Source: Bacilli bacterium
Lineage (GTDB): Bacteria; Bacillota_I; Bacilli_A; RF39; UBA660
Assembly (NCBI GenBank): GCA_017550205.1
Contig: JAFZPS010000018.1
Location: forward strand, 1-15,793
DNA length: 15,793 bases
Direction of reading: 5' to 3'
Shown here: positions 13,305 through 15,793 of the stretch, one piece after another
How positions within the stretch are numbered: the stretch's first letter is position 1
Layout: every line of letters starts with the position of its first letter
Made by a program: the position numbers and the translations under genes
Notes under the pieces: generated by a model
What the model was told of the DNA's origin: nothing
Seen by the model: only the letters and a program-made list of their open reading frames with translations
Databases searched by the model: none

Positions 13305-14221
13305 CTAAACTTATCTGCTAAATCTTTTAGTTTCTTTAATCTATGATTTAAACCTGATTTAGTTATTGGTTTATTTGTTTCTAAAGAGATAATTTCTGCT
13401 AGTTCTTTTAGAGACGTTTCTGGATATTTTTTTCTATACTCTAAAGCTTCTTTTACTTTATCATCTAATAGAACTAAACCTTCATTTTCTTCTATTACTT
13501 CTATATCTTCTAATTGTGATGTAGCATTTTCAATAATTTTATCCATGTTTGCTTGTTCACAATTATTTAATCTATTAGTTTTATTTTTCTTATCACGATA
13601 TACTCTTACATCTTCATAATACATTAACGCTTTATTAGCACCTAGTATTTTTAAGAAGTCGCTTATTTTTTCTGCTTCTTTTATATAAATCATGTATCCT
13701 TTATCTCTATTAAGTATTTTGGCATTTAAATCAAATATATTTAATAGTTTTTGAACGAATACTGATTCTTCTGGTTTATTTATTAATAATTCCATGTGAT
13801 ATCTTGATTTCTTAGGATCATTAATACTTCCACTACCTAGGAATACTCCTCTTAGATAACCTCTTATTTCTTCATTAGCTCCTACTATATAGTTAGGAAC
13901 TGTATCTAAGTATTTATTATCTTCTTTTATGCCTAGTGTTTTTAATAGTTTGTTTAAATCATCTTTTATTGTGATTTGATATAGAGTATTCTTACTAAAG
14001 TTTAAGTTTTCTATTTCATCTACTTTAGGAGTAATATCAAATATATCTTTAATTGAGTTTATTACTCTTTCTACAATAAAATTATTTTCTGTAGTCATAG
14101 TTATCTTATCTTTAGAAATAGTTGAATTATTTCTAATATATCCTGAAAGTTCAGCGATTAGTTCACTTTCAGTACTTTCTATTCTAGTTATTTCTTCTTT
14201 TATAGTTACTGTGAATGACAT
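13289..14221 (-). CDS. whiA: WhiA, DNA-binding regulator
   Basis: WhiA controls cell division and chromosome segregation in Bacillota and sporulation septation in actinomycetes. The 310-residue protein has an N-terminal domain related to LAGLIDADG homing endonucleases (about 1-200, including ELSGYIRNNSTI and GYLRGVFLGSGSINDP), without the acidic catalytic residues of active endonucleases. A C-terminal helix-turn-helix follows (about 265-300, SLKELAEIISLETNKPITKSGLNHRLKKL). It starts one base after the yvcK stop, with only a weak ribosome binding site (GAGAAAG), so translation is probably coupled. It is the last gene of the lgt-yvcK-whiA operon. Confidence 0.95.
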   Translation of the reverse strand: MSFTVTIKEEITRIESTESELIAELSGYIRNNSTISKDKITMTTENNFIVERVINSIKDIFDITPKVDEIENLNFSKNTLYQITIKDDLNKLLKTLGIKEDNKYLDTVPNYIVGANEEIRGYLRGVFLGSGSINDPKKSRYHMELLINKPEESVFVQKLLNIFDLNAKILNRDKGYMIYIKEAEKISDFLKILGANKALMYYEDVRVYRDKKNKTNRLNNCEQANMDKIIENATSQLEDIEVIEENEGLVLLDDKVKEALEYRKKYPETSLKELAEIISLETNKPITKSGLNHRLKKLKDLADKFRKMNN

Positions 14222-14222
14222 A

Positions 14223-15179
14223 TTACTTTCTCATTAAATATGAAAAGATTACTGAACTTAGTTTCAGACTATCGTGTTTTAATGTATTGTCTTTATCAAT
14301 AATCATTAAATCTTCTTCTATTAACTCAGTACCAATTTTCTTTATTTCATCATAATCTATTAATACTGGGTCTTTTTGTTCCTCTGTTTCATATTTTTTT
14401 GCCATTTTTTCTGATATTTTTGTATTACTTGCGATAACTACATCTACTTTTCTTTTATCTAAATATTTATTTAATAATTTAACATGATCACCTACTGTGA
14501 AACCATCTGTTTCTCCTGGTTGAGTTACTATATTAGATAGATACATTATAGGAGCTTTAGCTGTGTTTAAAGCTTCTTTTACTTCTTTACACATAATATT
14601 TGGAAGTACACTAGTAAATAGACTACCCATACTGAATATTATTAAATCTGCTTTTTTAATTTCTGTTAGTACTTCAGGTAATACTTTAGGTTCATGTTTA
14701 TAGTAAATTTTTACTATTTTTTTAGGCCATAAAGTTATTTCTTCTTCACCTTCTACAATATTTCCTTCTTCATCTTTACCCATTAGAGTAAGATCAGAAT
14801 CTTCTGAGATAGGCAATACTTTATGACGTACATCCAGTAATTTACTTAAGTGAGCTATTGAATCTGTTAGAGAACCTGTGATATCTAACATAGCGGTTAG
14901 TATTAAGTTACCTACAGCATGTCCATCTAAATCACTTGAAGTCTTGAAACGATATGACATCATATCTTTAATAGCTTCATCTGTTTGACTTAGATTAGTA
15001 ACTACTTTTCTAATATCTCCTACTGCTGGAGTATGGAATTCTTCTCTTAATCTACCAGTTGATCTACCATTATCACTTACTGTGATAACTGCAGTTATAT
15101 CTACTGGGAAGTCTTTTAATCCTCTTAATAGGAAACTCATTCCTGTTCCTCCACCCATTACTACTACTTTTTTATACAT
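14223..15179 (-). CDS. yvcK: YvcK/CofD-like protein (gluconeogenesis factor)
   Basis: YvcK is needed for growth on gluconeogenic carbon sources and for normal cell shape in Bacillus; it binds UDP-sugars such as UDP-GlcNAc and affects wall-precursor flow. The 318-residue protein has the nucleotide-binding loop GGGTGMSFLLRGL (9-21), SDNGRSTGRLR (35-45), the TPAVGDIRKV segment and the GHAVGNL and SMGSLFTSV motifs shared with the CofD family. Coenzyme F420 synthesis is not expected in this organism, and the yvcK-whiA pairing identifies the Bacillota form. AGGTGG upstream of the ATG overlaps the lgt stop codon, showing tight coupling. Confidence 0.95.
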   Translation of the reverse strand: MYKKVVVMGGGTGMSFLLRGLKDFPVDITAVITVSDNGRSTGRLREEFHTPAVGDIRKVVTNLSQTDEAIKDMMSYRFKTSSDLDGHAVGNLILTAMLDITGSLTDSIAHLSKLLDVRHKVLPISEDSDLTLMGKDEEGNIVEGEEEITLWPKKIVKIYYKHEPKVLPEVLTEIKKADLIIFSMGSLFTSVLPNIMCKEVKEALNTAKAPIMYLSNIVTQPGETDGFTVGDHVKLLNKYLDKRKVDVVIASNTKISEKMAKKYETEEQKDPVLIDYDEIKKIGTELIEEDLMIIDKDNTLKHDSLKLSSVIFSYLMRK

Positions 15180-15187
15180 ACTTCCAC

Positions 15188-15793
15188 CTACTTTTCTATA
15201 AATATTTTCTCCTCCTTGTATAGTTTATTACTTTTTATATTCTTAAAAAGTAAATATATTCCAACTATGCAAAGAATTATTGAAATTATTTGTGCTACTT
15301 TTAAATTTCCGATTAGTAAGGAATCACTTCTAAATGTTTCTATGATACATCTTTCTATACCATACCATATAAAGTATATTCCTGTTAATTGGCCTACTCT
15401 TAAGGATTTAATCTTTCTTACTATTAGTAATATTATAAATCCTAATAATGAGAATACTGATTCATATAGGAATGTTGGTTCTCTATAGAAACCATCTATA
15501 TACATTCCATCTATTATGAATTTAGGTAAATGTAGTCCTTTTAAGAAAGATAAGTCTACTATTCTTCCATAAGCTTCCCCATTAAAGAAATTACCCCATC
15601 TACCAATACTTTGAGCAATTATTACTCCTACTACTAGTATATCTAATAAAAGAAGAAAATTCATCTTTTTTTTCTTACAATATACAAATAAGAATATAAG
15701 TGCAGATATTATTCCTCCATGAATAGCTAATCCACCATTCCATATTTCTAATATTTCTATTGGATTAGATAAATAATAATCTAAATTGAATAA
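15188..15793 (-). CDS. lgt: prolipoprotein diacylglyceryl transferase (N-terminus outside window)
   Basis: This integral membrane enzyme transfers diacylglycerol from phosphatidylglycerol to the lipobox cysteine of prolipoproteins, the first step in lipoprotein maturation. The reading frame is open to the window edge; 201 codons are present and an estimated 60-70 N-terminal residues are missing. The visible sequence begins in the family motif region WNGGLAIHGG (about 15715-15745), followed by the signature GRWGNFFNGEAYGR, which carries the essential Arg, Asn and Glu. Near the C-terminus lies GIERCIIETFRSDSL with its conserved acidic and Arg residues. Five or so hydrophobic segments are visible. 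It is the first visible gene of the lgt-yvcK-whiA operon; its promoter lies outside the window. Confidence 0.95.
   Translation of the reverse strand, partial: LFNLDYYLSNPIEILEIWNGGLAIHGGIISALIFLFVYCKKKKMNFLLLLDILVVGVIIAQSIGRWGNFFNGEAYGRIVDLSFLKGLHLPKFIIDGMYIDGFYREPTFLYESVFSLLGFIILLIVRKIKSLRVGQLTGIYFIWYGIERCIIETFRSDSLLIGNLKVAQIISIILCIVGIYLLFKNIKSNKLYKEEKIFIEK

Noticed and set aside
1..15793. CRISPR arrays, tRNA or rRNA genes, insertion sequences, prophage
   Set aside because: No regularly spaced repeats, no cloverleaf-like or rRNA-like sequence, and no transposase or phage genes were seen on either strand.

Overview
The window comes from a very AT-rich, low-GC Gram-positive bacterium (Bacillota). 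It carries a full-length Spo0A, so the lineage descends from spore formers. It also has the Bacillota core genes yvcK and whiA, strong AGGTG/GGAGG ribosome binding sites, and Arg codons that are mostly AGA. TGA is used as a stop (for example in the ATGA overlaps at 7847-7850 and 6849-6852) and Trp is TGG, so the code is standard and the organism is not a Mollicute with reassigned TGA. An uncultured gut Clostridia or Bacilli lineage is plausible, but I cannot place it more exactly.

Layout from left to right. (1) 1-176: the first codons of a minus-strand gene that looks like ribosomal protein S10 (rpsJ), behind a structured, relatively GC-rich leader and a strong extended -10 promoter with an A-tract upstream element. 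(2) 210-2367: a DNA polymerase IV gene (dinB) under a promoter that contains a LexA/DinR-type SOS box, followed by a membrane-anchored protein of unknown function and a terminator. (3) 2442-3988: a small Cro/C1-type regulator converging on an AAA ATPase of the ATPase-plus-DUF4143 type, with a shared terminator. (4) 4061-4922: spo0A, with two exact Spo0A boxes (TGTCGAA) upstream. (5) 4906-9540: a five-gene, translationally coupled minus-strand operon. Its first and last genes are glycolytic (pgk and tpiA). The three between them look like membrane-lipid functions: a degenerate GNAT-like protein, a flippase-like integral membrane protein and a GT4 glycosyltransferase. (6) 9556-10604: gap, transcribed on its own. 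(7) 10579-10952: an intergenic region holding an overlooked 25-codon hydrophobic ORF with a very strong ribosome binding site and a converging short RNA on the other strand. The layout resembles a type I toxin-antitoxin locus. (8) 10953-12608: a nucleoside (uridine) kinase-like protein with threonyl-tRNA-synthetase-like N-terminal domains. (9) 12710-13285: clpP on the plus strand. It converges on the lgt-yvcK-whiA operon (13289 to the window end) through a bidirectional terminator that contains both stop codons.

The core content is central glycolysis (gap, pgk, tpiA), envelope lipid and lipoprotein biogenesis (lgt, the glycosyltransferase, the flippase-like protein), cell-cycle and wall-precursor control (yvcK, whiA), proteolysis (clpP), developmental control (spo0A) and SOS mutagenesis (dinB). 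The gene order is compact, with 1-20 base overlaps and stop codons buried in terminator stems. The most interesting observations are the small candidate toxin/antisense locus at about 10683-10950, the three membrane-lipid genes inserted between pgk and tpiA, and the regulatory sites in front of spo0A, dinB and the putative rpsJ gene.
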